Below, piece after piece: positions 26,125 through 38,910 of a DNA stretch of 58,878 nt. Positions within the stretch are counted from its first letter, which is position 1; each line of letters begins with the position of its first letter. The translations under genes were made by a program, and so were the position numbers. Source of the DNA: Halothiobacillus sp. (GTDB lineage Bacteria; Pseudomonadota; Gammaproteobacteria; Halothiobacillales; Halothiobacillaceae); assembly GCF_028710545.1 (NCBI RefSeq), contig NZ_JAQTTX010000012.1, positions 1-58,878 on the forward strand, given 5' to 3'. Below the pieces are notes generated by a model, which saw nothing but the letters and a program-made list of their open reading frames with translations, did not search any database and was not told the DNA's origin.

Positions 26125-26826
26125 TTATTTGCTGGCGGGCTGCTCCGGGGTGGCGTCTGGCGGAATGGTGGATGCCAGAATGTTGAAATCCTTGGGCGAA
26201 ATGTACTGGAACAGATCCTTGCCATCGCTGTTGATGGTGATCAGCAGGCCTTTGCTCGGGTAGAGCCAGTACTGTGTCTTGTCCTTGGTGTGCCGGATTT
26301 CCTCTGGCTTGCCAAAATGGCGATCGATCAGGCCGGTCGTGTATTCTGCGGCCGGCTGGTAGGTAATCGACTCGATCGGGAAATACTGGGCCTTGCGAAT
26401 GTGTTCGTCGGTCATCGGGTACTTCCAGGCACCGCTGGGTGTCGGGTCCGGCTTGGCGTGATTGGCGGCGACCCATTGATTCAGTTCCTTGGGATCGGTT
26501 TTGGCTACGATGGCGACCTTGGCCGTCAAGGCGCCCAGATTCATCGTGCCGAAATACGCTTCCAGCGAGGCTTTCTTATCCGGGTCCACAAAGATGGCCA
26601 GTTCCGCTTTCTGGTCGTATACCCGTTTGAATTCGAGCAGGGAATCCTTGCCCAGATGCACACCGAATACCGCGCTGGTACCGTCCGGGAAGACCTGGAT
26701 ATCCCAGGGCAGGAACGGGTGGTCTGGGGCTTTCGCACTGCAGGCGGCAAGGGCGCCCCCCAGTAACAGAGCGACCATGAGACGCAGAAAAACGGGGAGA
26801 ATGCGGTCGATGGGGCTTCGGAACAT
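26125..26826 (-). CDS. Lipoprotein of unknown function
   Basis: This 233-residue protein is a predicted lipoprotein: an N-terminal hydrophobic stretch (LRLMVALLLGGALAAC) ends in a lipobox LAAC at about Cys28, with no Asp at +2, so an outer-membrane site is likely. The mature part has no motif I recognise; it contains many Lys and Asp residues and no further Cys. ATG at 26826 is preceded by AGGA at eight bases, so the longer in-frame reading to 26931 is not preferred. It is convergent with prfC and divergent from a rhodanese. Confidence 0.78.
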   Translation of the reverse strand: MFRSPIDRILPVFLRLMVALLLGGALAACSAKAPDHPFLPWDIQVFPDGTSAVFGVHLGKDSLLEFKRVYDQKAELAIFVDPDKKASLEAYFGTMNLGALTAKVAIVAKTDPKELNQWVAANHAKPDPTPSGAWKYPMTDEHIRKAQYFPIESITYQPAAEYTTGLIDRHFGKPEEIRHTKDKTQYWLYPSKGLLITINSDGKDLFQYISPKDFNILASTIPPDATPEQPASK

Positions 26827-27000
26827 TTGCGCGATCCTGAAAACTGAACAAGAATGAGGTCGCAATGTATCAGATGCACTGCCGAAATGGGGATATGTGC
26901 CTGAGCATGATGAGCGGTCATGAGTGACCATAGGCGAAGATTTCGTTACCCTCTTGGCTCTTATGCCTGTATTTTCGTATTATTTATCAAGGAGTTGATT

Positions 27001-27816
27001 ATGTTTGTTGGTCGAACGGGTTTGGGGCTTGTCTGTGCCCTGCTGCTGGGTGGTGCGACGGCCGGGATGGCGGTGGCATCGGCTGATGAGATGAAATTCC
27101 CCCTGCGGGCGCAATATGAAACGGTGGGCGTGAAGCCCATTTCCACGGCAGATTTATTGGCGCACTTCAAAAATTACACGATCATCGATGCACGCTCGGA
27201 ATACGAGTATCAGACACTCCACATCGAAGGCGCCGAATCGGTGCCTTTGTCTTCCCCGGGTTTCGATCAGAGCGTGAAGGCATTGGCGGAAAAGACGAAA
27301 AAGCCCCTAGTCTTCTACTGTAACGGCACGACATGCGAAAAATCCTACAAGGCTGCCGTGCGCGCCATGCAGTCGGGTGTGAAGCAGGTACTCGTTTATG
27401 ATGCCGGGATTTTCCATTGGGCAGAAGCCAATCCGGGTAAGACCGATCTGCTCGGCAAGAAAATGCAGTCGGCCAGCCAGTTGATTTCGAAGGCTGATTT
27501 TGCCGCGCATCTTTTGAGTCCGCGCGATTTTTATGAACGCGTCATGGGTGATCCGAATGCGATTGTGCTGGATATTCGTGACGCCGGCCAGCGAGCGGGC
27601 GTTTCCTTGTTCCAAATGCGTGATGTGCATGTGCCTTTGGATAACGCTCGACTCACCGATTGGGTGGACCGGGCCAAGAGGGAGAACCGCGCGATGTTCT
27701 TTATCGACGCCACCGGCCACCAGGTTCAATGGTTGCAGTACTACCTCAAAGAACAAGGCTTGCACGATTATTGGTTCATGAAAGGTGGTGCCAAGGCGTT
27801 TTACGATACGCTTTGA
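27001..27816 (+). CDS. Exported rhodanese-like protein
   Basis: This 271-residue protein has a signal peptide (cut near VASA) and two rhodanese-type domains. The first (about 47-140) has the active loop CNGTTCEKS with Cys107 as probable sulfur acceptor and a second Cys112, and the DARSEYEY segment. The second (about 155-271) has lost its Cys (FIDATGHQ in its place) and is probably structural. An AAGGAG site precedes the ATG at 27001. Gaps of 39 bases to the next gene and then 47 and 9 suggest it heads an operon that ends in a GGDEF/EAL protein. Confidence 0.88.
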   Translation: MFVGRTGLGLVCALLLGGATAGMAVASADEMKFPLRAQYETVGVKPISTADLLAHFKNYTIIDARSEYEYQTLHIEGAESVPLSSPGFDQSVKALAEKTKKPLVFYCNGTTCEKSYKAAVRAMQSGVKQVLVYDAGIFHWAEANPGKTDLLGKKMQSASQLISKADFAAHLLSPRDFYERVMGDPNAIVLDIRDAGQRAGVSLFQMRDVHVPLDNARLTDWVDRAKRENRAMFFIDATGHQVQWLQYYLKEQGLHDYWFMKGGAKAFYDTL

Positions 27817-27855
27817 TTGAAGAGTGGGATGAAACACAACAGTAAGGGGATTCAA

Positions 27856-28377
27856 ATGCGTTATGTGTTGGTTGGTTTGATCGCTATGAGTGGCGTCACT
27901 TTTTTAGGTGCGTCGGCAAGGGCGGATTCGATGGTGGCTACTGCTCAGTCTGAAGCTCAAGTGGTTGGGCAGTCCTTTCCCAGCCTGAAATTAACCAATC
28001 AGCAGGATGTCCCCGTCCAGTTGCCGGGCGAAGCGTCGGTGATTGTTTTTGCAAACGCGAAGAAAGTCGATGAATGGGCCGATCCCTTGATGGCGAAGTT
28101 TGGTCAAAAGCAAATGGATGCCCAACATCTGGTCTACCTTTCCGACATTCACCGCATGCCGTGGATGATCAGCAAGATGTTTGCGCTACCCAAATTAAAG
28201 GAGCGTGCTTATTCAGTCGCCTTGATCCGTGAGGCCAATCAAGTGCCCGCAACCCTCGAGCCGAATACGGGTTGCCTGAATTGGATTCAGTTAAAATCCG
28301 GGAACATCACAGCACTCACCCCTGTTTGCACGCCGACCGATCTTGCAAAACGACTTAATGAATTAGCGGCACATTAG
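27856..28377 (+). CDS. Exported thioredoxin-fold-like protein
   Basis: This 173-residue protein has a signal peptide (cut near ARA) and a mature part starting VVGQSFPSLKLTNQQ, which resembles the start of peroxiredoxin and thioredoxin-like domains. The CxxC motif is absent; only two Cys (in NTGCLNW and TPVCTPT) are present near the C-terminus and could form a disulfide. Family call is tentative. ATG at 27856 is preceded by AAGGGGA at five bases. It lies between the rhodanese and the solute-binding protein, so it may receive or pass sulfur or redox equivalents in the periplasm. Confidence 0.6.
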   Translation: MRYVLVGLIAMSGVTFLGASARADSMVATAQSEAQVVGQSFPSLKLTNQQDVPVQLPGEASVIVFANAKKVDEWADPLMAKFGQKQMDAQHLVYLSDIHRMPWMISKMFALPKLKERAYSVALIREANQVPATLEPNTGCLNWIQLKSGNITALTPVCTPTDLAKRLNELAAH

Positions 28378-28424
28378 CGCAGCAGTCGGTTAGTGGCCAG
28401 AGCAAATGCCCTCAAGGATGTGTG

Positions 28425-29318
28425 ATGCGTAAAACCTACATTGCGCTGCTGGGGTTATTGATCATAGCTGCGAGTGCGCTCGGCTATCGTTATGTCTCGA
28501 ATCTCGATCAGACCGAGATTCGAATATCTTCAAATCCTTGGGTGGGTTTTACCCCTTTTATCTACGCACAGGAAAAAGGCTGGTTAAAAAATACACCGTT
28601 TCGTTTTTTGTGGCTTGTCGAGTTGTCCGAAAATCGACGACTTTACGAGAATGGTTTTGTGCAGGGTTTCACCGCCACGCAATATGAGTTGCTTCACTTT
28701 CCCCATCCCGACGCGTTGGAAGCTGCTTTTTTAATCGATCGTTCCAATGGTGCCGATGCCATCCTTTCCAACCGGTCGCTCGCTGCACTGCAAGCCGAAT
28801 CAAAGCCGATTAAGGTTTATCTGGAGCGAGGCTCACTGCAGCGGGATATGTTCCATGCGTTCATCAATGAAAACGGCCTGAAGGATCATGCTTTTGAATT
28901 GATCAACCGTTCTCAGGAAATGCTGTTGTTATTAAAGCCGGACGCGGAGCCCATGCTCCTGCTTTCTTATTCGCCCTATTTGACACAACTGCATCAGCAT
29001 GGTTTTCAAACCATCGCATCTTCGCGTTCGCTTAAATCGTTTATCGTTGTGGATGGCTTGTTCGTCAATCGACAGGTATACGCTGAACACAGAGCGGATT
29101 TCGTAAAACTCAAAGAGATTTTCGATCGCGCTTTGGCGGTGTTCCATTCGGATCCCAAAATTTTCTACGAAACCGTTAAAGGCTACCTGGAAGGACAAAC
29201 ATTCGATCAGTTCATGACGTCAACCCACGACATCGTCTGGCTAAATCAACAGGTCGATCCCGAAATGCTCAGACATCTTAAGAGACAAGGAGTGCGTGTT
29301 GATGAAAGAATCCCGTGA
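28425..29318 (+). CDS. Periplasmic solute-binding protein (NMT1/SsuA-like)
   Basis: This 297-residue exported protein has an N-terminal hydrophobic anchor or signal (about 4-22) and a type 2 periplasmic binding fold of the NMT1/SsuA type, with the opening ISSNPWVGFTPFIYAQEKGW and the TATQYELL and SNRSLAAL segments. It would bind a small organic or sulfur compound. No ABC permease or ATPase is near; instead the gene ends nine bases before a membrane GGDEF/EAL protein. This is the layout of a ligand receptor subunit, like NspS with MbaA in Vibrio, though the proteins are not close relatives. ATG at 28425 is preferred over GTG 28422 by spacing to AAGGA. Confidence 0.78.
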   Translation: MRKTYIALLGLLIIAASALGYRYVSNLDQTEIRISSNPWVGFTPFIYAQEKGWLKNTPFRFLWLVELSENRRLYENGFVQGFTATQYELLHFPHPDALEAAFLIDRSNGADAILSNRSLAALQAESKPIKVYLERGSLQRDMFHAFINENGLKDHAFELINRSQEMLLLLKPDAEPMLLLSYSPYLTQLHQHGFQTIASSRSLKSFIVVDGLFVNRQVYAEHRADFVKLKEIFDRALAVFHSDPKIFYETVKGYLEGQTFDQFMTSTHDIVWLNQQVDPEMLRHLKRQGVRVDERIP

Positions 29319-29327
29319 TGATAATCC

Positions 29328-31796
29328 ATGAAAATTAATCGATTTACTTCATTGGCGGCTGTCGGTATCGGGATTGTGATTACTGCCCTGGCTGCCAGTT
29401 TTTTTATTGTTGAACGCAATTTGATGTTGCAATCATTGGCTGATGATCTGAATCAGAATTTATTTTATATCGAAAGTGAACTCCGCCATACACTTGGCGA
29501 TAAACCCGTCTCGCAGATACAGAGTGTTCTCGACCGCGCTGTGGCAATCAATCAATCGTTGTTGGTTATTTCTGTTTCAGTTGATGGCGAGCATATCAGC
29601 GCTTCTTCATCGCGATCTTTGGTTGGCCGGTTGCTGGAGAAAAATTATTTACCCATGACCGATATGGCGCAGGGTATCGTCAAAGGGCATGTTGATTATC
29701 GTGAAATAATAAATTTTTACGAAAATAACGCGGATCGGAAACAGATTGTATTGCTGATTACGCTAGACAGTAAATATGTCTTTGATCGCATGAATCAGGT
29801 CGCATTCTTTTATGGATTTGGTCTATTTATAGTTTTGGGCCTGATTGCCATAGCTGTTTATATTGTTGCAGATAGAGTGATTACGGCGCCATTTTCGCGG
29901 ATTATTAATCATGCGCGGGAAGGAAGATCACCAGCTGATTCCTATTTTATTGACGAGCTGAATGAGCTGAACCGAACATTAAACGAGACATTCAGCGCTC
30001 TAAACCAAAAGCAATATGAACTGAAGCGGTCGCTGGCGCAGACAACCTACCTCGATGGCGTATTACGGACAGTGGCTGATATTAATCAATTGCTGATTAC
30101 GTCTAAAAATGTCCGAGAATTAATGGACCAAAGTGTGAGTCGCCTCGCACGTCATTCCGGCTATAGTGTGTGCATGATCTTGCGGGCGGAACAGGCACAA
30201 TTGATTGTGCGTGCCTGCTCGATTAATGACGATAATCCATTATGTCTCGGGCGTTTGATGACCGATGGCGCCGAGATCGATGCGGGAAATCCGTTTATCC
30301 AAGCGTTTATGACAAAGCGCGCCGTCGTGGTTGAGCAGATATCGCTTGATGCTTCGGACCCGGGTTTGCAACTTGCACCTTGGCAGTTGCTGGCAGCACA
30401 AAAGTCATCGGGTTCACTGATTGCATTGCCTCTTGTATCAAATGTTCAGGATGATCCGCTGGGCGTGCTGGTTGTGTACGCCCTGCGTGCATCGGGTTTT
30501 GAACTTAAGGAAATAGCGATGTTGGAGGAGCTGGCGGGCGATATCGGCTTCGCTATCCGGGCATTTGAGCATCGCGAACAATTGCAACATCATCTGACGA
30601 CCGACGCAGATACCGGTTTGCCGAATCGAGTGGCATTTATCGATCAACTGAATACCAGCTCGGGTGGTTTGATCGGTTTGATCAATATTGATCGTTTCAG
30701 TGACATTAACGCCGTGTACGGGGTCGCTATCGGTGATGCGCTCCTGAAAGAGTATGGATTGTGGTTGAAAGCGCGTGCCCAAGGCCGGGACGATATTCAA
30801 CTGTACAGGATGGGGGGTGATGAATTTGCGCTGTATTTCAAAGCTTCCGAATTGCTATCCGAAGTCAGGCTCTTCTTTGTCGATTTGATCGCCGCAACGT
30901 CCAATTCAGCATTCAAGGTGGCGGGTGTGGAGATCGTGCTGACCATCACGGTGGGTGTGGCCCACGCGGCTGATGGTGGGCTGGCTCATGCGTCGGCTGC
31001 GATCAAGCAGGCCAAATTGGATCATCAGAGCATCGGCCTGTTTAATGGTTTGGATTCGACGAAGCAGCAGGAAAACAATATTGCCTGGTACAAGCGAATC
31101 AAAGATGCCATCGAAACGTCCCGGATCGTGCCGTACTTCCAACCCATCGTGGATAACAAGACGCAAGCGGTAACAAAGTACGAGGCGCTGATCCGGATGA
31201 TCGATTCGGATGGTATGGTCATAACCCCCTACCAGTTTCTGGATGTTGCGAAGAAAACCAAACTCTATAGCCAATTGACCCGAGTGATGATCGACAAGGT
31301 GCTGGAGGTATTCAAGGAAAGCACGGTTCCGGTCAGCATCAATCTTTCGACCGAAGATTTGATGAATCAGGAATTGTCGGATTACCTCGCACAACGGTTA
31401 ACGGAAACCGGCATGGGGCATCTGCTCGTGTTCGAGATTCTGGAAAGCGAAGGTGTGAACAACTACGAGGTCGTCAGTGCCTTTATTCAACGGTTTAAGG
31501 CAAAAGGATGCCTGTTTGCTATCGACGACTTCGGTTCCGGCTATTCGAACTTCGATCATCTGATCAAATTGAACATGGATATCCTGAAGATCGATGGCAG
31601 CCTGATCAGGACATTGCCGCATGATCGCAATTCGCAAATTATTGTGCAGCACATCTGCGATTTTGCGCATGAAATGGGTATTCGGACGGTGGCGGAGTTC
31701 GTGTCCAACGACGCTATTTATCGTCAGGTTTGCGAGATCGGTATCGACGACTCGCAAGGGTATTATTTCTACGAGCCGCTTGAGCGGCCCTTATGA
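29328..31796 (+). CDS. GAF-GGDEF-EAL membrane receptor
   Basis: This 822-residue inner-membrane protein makes or breaks cyclic di-GMP. It has two membrane helices (about 8-28 and 163-185) flanking a periplasmic sensor domain, a HAMP-like linker, a GAF domain (about 255-405), GGDEF (motif at 496-500) and EAL (motif at 619-621). The GGDEF motif is intact, but the inhibitory RxxD site is not canonical. In the EAL part the metal and catalytic residues appear present (EAL, NLS, EILES, DDFGSG at 733, LKID, VAE and QGYYF), so it may be a phosphodiesterase. It follows the binding protein by nine bases, so the pair should act as a sensory unit. Confidence 0.93.
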   Translation: MKINRFTSLAAVGIGIVITALAASFFIVERNLMLQSLADDLNQNLFYIESELRHTLGDKPVSQIQSVLDRAVAINQSLLVISVSVDGEHISASSSRSLVGRLLEKNYLPMTDMAQGIVKGHVDYREIINFYENNADRKQIVLLITLDSKYVFDRMNQVAFFYGFGLFIVLGLIAIAVYIVADRVITAPFSRIINHAREGRSPADSYFIDELNELNRTLNETFSALNQKQYELKRSLAQTTYLDGVLRTVADINQLLITSKNVRELMDQSVSRLARHSGYSVCMILRAEQAQLIVRACSINDDNPLCLGRLMTDGAEIDAGNPFIQAFMTKRAVVVEQISLDASDPGLQLAPWQLLAAQKSSGSLIALPLVSNVQDDPLGVLVVYALRASGFELKEIAMLEELAGDIGFAIRAFEHREQLQHHLTTDADTGLPNRVAFIDQLNTSSGGLIGLINIDRFSDINAVYGVAIGDALLKEYGLWLKARAQGRDDIQLYRMGGDEFALYFKASELLSEVRLFFVDLIAATSNSAFKVAGVEIVLTITVGVAHAADGGLAHASAAIKQAKLDHQSIGLFNGLDSTKQQENNIAWYKRIKDAIETSRIVPYFQPIVDNKTQAVTKYEALIRMIDSDGMVITPYQFLDVAKKTKLYSQLTRVMIDKVLEVFKESTVPVSINLSTEDLMNQELSDYLAQRLTETGMGHLLVFEILESEGVNNYEVVSAFIQRFKAKGCLFAIDDFGSGYSNFDHLIKLNMDILKIDGSLIRTLPHDRNSQIIVQHICDFAHEMGIRTVAEFVSNDAIYRQVCEIGIDDSQGYYFYEPLERPL

Positions 31797-31818
31797 GTGC
31801 AGAGTCGCGTTGAGCAAA

Positions 31819-33048
31819 CTAACTGGTGGCCAATAAATAGCCGTTCAGACTGACCACCACCACCACGGTGAGCCATCCGAGCCATCGGACCCAGGTCGGG
31901 TTGACGTAACCACGCATCAATTTTCGATCGCTGGTAAACAGCACCAGCGGAATCAGTGCCAGCGCGATACCGAATGAGAGTACGACCTGGCTGTACACCA
32001 GCACTTCGGTGACATTCAGACCCAAGGCGATGATGATGAATGACGGCGTCATGGTAATGGCGCGCCGCAGCCAGAGCGGAATTCGAAAACGCACAAAACC
32101 ATTCATGATCTCCTGCCCGGCAAGCGTTCCGACAATCGTGGAGGCCAGACCCGCAATCAACAGACTGGCGCCGAAAATCTGCGCGGCGATTTCACCCAGC
32201 AACGGGCTCAATGTCACATAGGCATTTTCGATACTGCCCGATTCAGCCGATGGATTGCCGTAAAACACGGCGGCGGCCATGGCGAGCATGGATAGATTCA
32301 CGAATCCGGCAATCGTCATGGCGATGGCGACATCCCATTTGGTGCTGCGGAACATGGTCTTGCGGTGCAGCTTGCCGTATTTCACCAGATCCGCCTTGCT
32401 CAACGCCGAGTGCAGATAGATGACATGTGGCATGACGGTCGCGCCCAGGATACCGGCGGCCAGAAATACACTGTCTCTGCCGTCGAAACCGGGAATCAAG
32501 GCACCTTCCAGTACGGAAGCGGGATGGGGGTGGCTGAACAGCAATTCGACGACATAGATCAGCGCTACGGAAAGCAGCATCCCACCGATCACAATCTGCA
32601 GTGTTTTGAGATTACGCGTTTCAAGACTCAACACGGCCCAGCTGATGATGGCGGTGATGATCGCACCTTCCATAAGGGTGAAGCCAAACAAAAGCTTGAA
32701 ACCAAGCGCCGCGCCGACAAATTCTGCAATATCAGTCGCCATGGCCAGAATTTCTGCCTGAATCCAGTACGGGTAAACCGCCCAGCGCGGCAAACGCTTG
32801 CCCAGTTGGGAGGCCAGCGATTCGCCGGTCGCCAGCCCCAGCTTTGCCGAAAGCATCTGGATGAGTGCCGCCATCAGGTTGGCCCAGACCACGACCCACA
32901 ACAACAGATAGCCGTAATCGGCGCCAGCCTGGATATTGGTGGCGTAATTGCCTGGATCGATATAACCGATTGCCGCTACAAAGGCGGGCCCCAGAAACAG
33001 GATGCGCGTGCGTTTGGACGAGCGGGGAAGTGGAGCGGGAGTGGGCAT
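31819..33048 (-). CDS. mntH: NRAMP manganese/iron transporter MntH
   Basis: This 409-residue protein is a proton-coupled divalent metal importer with eleven or so membrane helices. The metal site motifs are [10 protein letters not shown] (Asp and Asn in the first helix) and [12 protein letters not shown] (Met in the sixth), with [14 protein letters not shown] in helix three. Substrates of this family are Mn2+ and Fe2+. Its upstream region carries a promoter overlapped by two DtxR/MntR-like boxes, so it is probably repressed by manganese through MntR; no mntR gene is in the window. It is convergent with the GGDEF/EAL gene. Confidence 0.95.
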   Translation of the reverse strand: MPTPAPLPRSSKRTRILFLGPAFVAAIGYIDPGNYATNIQAGADYGYLLLWVVVWANLMAALIQMLSAKLGLATGESLASQLGKRLPRWAVYPYWIQAEILAMATDIAEFVGAALGFKLLFGFTLMEGAIITAIISWAVLSLETRNLKTLQIVIGGMLLSVALIYVVELLFSHPHPASVLEGALIPGFDGRDSVFLAAGILGATVMPHVIYLHSALSKADLVKYGKLHRKTMFRSTKWDVAIAMTIAGFVNLSMLAMAAAVFYGNPSAESGSIENAYVTLSPLLGEIAAQIFGASLLIAGLASTIVGTLAGQEIMNGFVRFRIPLWLRRAITMTPSFIIIALGLNVTEVLVYSQVVLSFGIALALIPLVLFTSDRKLMRGYVNPTWVRWLGWLTVVVVVSLNGYLLATS

Positions 33049-33061
33049 GGTGCGCAGTATT

Positions 33062-33109
33062 TTAGTTTGGACTAACTTGTAGTTTAGACTTAACTAATTT
33101 TTTGGGCAA
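33062..33109 (-). promoter_or_regulatory. mntH promoter with tandem DtxR/MntR-like operators
   Basis: On the minus strand TTGCCC (33109-33104) and TAAACT (33086-33081) are 17 bases apart, a plausible sigma-70 promoter for mntH. Two 19-base boxes in tandem, at 33062-33080 and 33079-33097, match the consensus of DtxR-family operators (TTAGGTTAGCCTAACCTAA) at 13 and 14 of 19 positions by hand alignment. Their overlap with the -10 and start region suggests repression. Confidence 0.5.
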
Positions 33110-33367
33110 CCGGATTCGTTCATAATGAAATGAAGGGGCTGCCGCGTTGGTTTGCCCCGGATCAAAGCTTCTTTAAATCCACCTCATTCCCCCTTTTACA
33201 AATGGGGCGGCGCGCTTGTACAAAAAGAGGAGGTTGATTCTTCCTTTTTTTTAGAGGAGGTGGCTCACGCGTTAAAAAAGCTTTGATTAGCCCCCTTTGA
33301 AAAAAGGGGGGGATTTGCCGAATCGCAGCCGGCGCCTCAAGAGAATTTGCAGTTGTGCAGGGGCCTC
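33098..33367. other. Intergenic region between mntH and minC
   Basis: No gene is seen in this 270-base stretch. It holds C/G-run palindromes, the best being CCCCCTTT (33291-33298) with AAAGGGGG (33303-33310), and a similar degenerate C-run/G-run pair near 33190-33212. Between them lie purine runs and AAAGCTTT-like motifs repeated near 33163 and 33278. This looks like decayed copies of a palindromic intergenic repeat. The 33291-33310 hairpin has no clear T-tract on either strand. Confidence 0.5.
33291..33310. repeat. C-run/G-run palindromic repeat
   Basis: An 8-bp stem CCCCCTTT / AAAGGGGG closes on a four-base loop at 33299-33302 and continues into further G. It belongs to the repeat-rich region between mntH and minC and has the look of a small intergenic palindrome family. 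Confidence 0.5.
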
Positions 33368-34168
33368 TCAGGGGAAAACGCGAATGTCCAGTTGCCCTTT
33401 TTGGTCCAATTCGATCAATACCCGCTTGCCCCAGGCCGGATGCTTCGCCAGTTGCTCGCCGTCCAGGTAAATACCGTTGATGGCAATGATTTCCGGTTCG
33501 AAGATTTCACAGAAAATCCGCGCCTGGGGCATGCCATTGACACCGGCCGCCGCCGTGCCCTTGAGTGCGCCATGAACATAGATCGAGCCATCGGCAACCA
33601 CACGGGCGCCCGCACTGACCATGTTGATGATGATCAGGTCGGCCTGTTTTGCATAGATCTCGGCGCCCGAGCGCACGGGGTGACGAATCACGGTGGGCGT
33701 GTTCAGTGCATGGGCCGGATGTTCTGCTTCAGGCGCGGGCACCTCCTTGGCAGCGGGCTTTGGTGGCTCCGATTCAGGGGGGGCGGGTTCTTTGGGTGTT
33801 TCAACGGGGGGCGCTGCTTTGGGTTCCGGGGCAGGGCGACCTTCGATGTGCGGTAGTCGGGCCTGTGTCGCCTGTTCGCGTTGTTTTGCATTACCGCCCA
33901 ACACGGCAATCGGTTCGAGCTGGTAGTTGCGGAGCAGGCTGATCAGCGCCGGGAAATCGACCCATTTGCCGCTGTTCTCGATACCGGAGAGATCAATCAG
34001 TATCGGTTCCGGTTTGCTGAAGATGCCTTGCCCGCCGAACGTGTCCTTGAATGCCCTCGTGAGCTTCAGCAAATGGGTTTCTCGCAGAACCAGGCAAGTA
34101 ACGGGGGTCGGATTGCGGTGCAGGCTGAAGGTTTCGTGTTCGATCGGGATAAAGGGCGATGGGCTCAT
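33368..34168 (-). CDS. minC: Septum site-determining protein MinC
   Basis: This 266-residue protein inhibits FtsZ polymerisation away from midcell. The C-terminal beta-helix domain is clear (VRSGAEIYAKQADLIII, ADGSIYVHGALKGTAAAGV, ARIFCEIFEPEIIAI), and the N-terminal FtsZ-interacting domain spans about residues 1-105. Between them lies an unusually long Pro/Glu/Ala/Lys-rich linker (about 110-170). minD and minE, which nearly always follow minC, are absent: mntH is next. It lies behind zapD, another FtsZ regulator, on the same strand. Confidence 0.93.
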   Translation of the reverse strand: MSPSPFIPIEHETFSLHRNPTPVTCLVLRETHLLKLTRAFKDTFGGQGIFSKPEPILIDLSGIENSGKWVDFPALISLLRNYQLEPIAVLGGNAKQREQATQARLPHIEGRPAPEPKAAPPVETPKEPAPPESEPPKPAAKEVPAPEAEHPAHALNTPTVIRHPVRSGAEIYAKQADLIIINMVSAGARVVADGSIYVHGALKGTAAAGVNGMPQARIFCEIFEPEIIAINGIYLDGEQLAKHPAWGKRVLIELDQKGQLDIRVFP

Positions 34169-34256
34169 GGATGGTTTGTCTGGTTATATTTCTGATTATA
34201 TTTCGGGATGAGATTCTTTCGTTGGATCTTGTTCGTTGAATCGGTACCGTGATGCT

Positions 34257-35127
34257 TTATAACTGACAGAGGGCCAATTCGAAAGCGACATCGTGATTGA
34301 CCTGATAAGGGTGCCCGGTCCGGCGATCCAGCCGCATGAAGCGGACGATGACCCGATGCTTGCTGGCGCTGATTTCCGGATAGACATTGCTGTTGTCATC
34401 CAGTAGGACGCGTACAAGTTGATAGGGCGTGCCCAAATCCAGATTCAGCTGGAAAAAGCCGTCTTCTGCTGTTCTGGGCTCAGGGGCAACACTTTTCCTG
34501 ATGAGATCTATCACCAGCTCATTCGCGCGTCGAATTGTTGCCAGGGGTTCCAACCACTCGACAAAATCTTCCCGTCGCTCCGAGTAGGGCTGAGCCAGCC
34601 AGTGGTGTAGTGCGGCCAGATCGAAGGCGCACAAGGCGCCGGGAATGGAAGCCCGTTGACGAATGGCATTGAGGAGTTCGTGTTTTTTGAGGTGGGTGCC
34701 CGGCTGGGTGCTCATGCGGAGCAGTTGGTCGAGCAATTGCGCCTGCTGGTCCAGCAACTGATTGAGAATTTCAGCGTTGACCTGCGGCGTGTGCGCCACG
34801 TGCAGCAGCTTGGCCTGTTGGCGTTCCAGTTCCTTGATGAGTTCGCGTTTGACATCGATGCGGCCGAGCACGTCGGTGGCTTCGATCAGGATCAGGATCG
34901 CACACAACGAACCCTCGGCAGATTCGTCCGCCAAGTGCAGTTCAAAGCGATCGAACAGGTATTCGAGCCGCAGGCAGGCACGAATCCGTTCATTCAATGG
35001 TTGTTCGAAGTTTTTCAGAGCATCCGTCCCGGTAAAATGCCTTTCAAATCGATGGTCGTCGATGGTACACCCAAAAAACACTCGATTGCTACGCTCTCGG
35101 GCTTCGCCTTTGACCCTTGCTGCCGCC

Positions 35128-35141
<14 letters not shown>
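34257..35141 (-). CDS. zapD: Cell division protein ZapD
   Basis: ZapD (YacF, DUF1342) bundles FtsZ filaments. The family hallmark [22 protein letters not shown] begins at about residue 45; shown here in part, its key residues are the PLNER and LRLE patterns. The C-terminal half, with [12 protein letters not shown], also fits. Known ZapD proteins start a few residues before this motif, so the first 40 residues here are an extra extension or the start is wrong; no ATG, GTG or TTG occurs in frame nearer the motif, only a CTG at 35018. The ATG at 35141 overlaps the metH stop by 14 bases, which would couple translation to metH. Confidence 0.85.
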
Positions 35142-38844
<3,703 letters not shown>

Positions 38845-38910
38845 GAGTTTGGTGAGCCAGGATTATTGTGAGCCGGGGGCGTGGGAGTCGAATTTGTTAG
38901 TCTTGATGGG

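Noticed and set aside
38845..38910. Cobalamin riboswitch before metH
   Set aside because: The gap to the next gene is only 66 bases, too short for a B12 riboswitch, and no B12-box-like sequence is seen.
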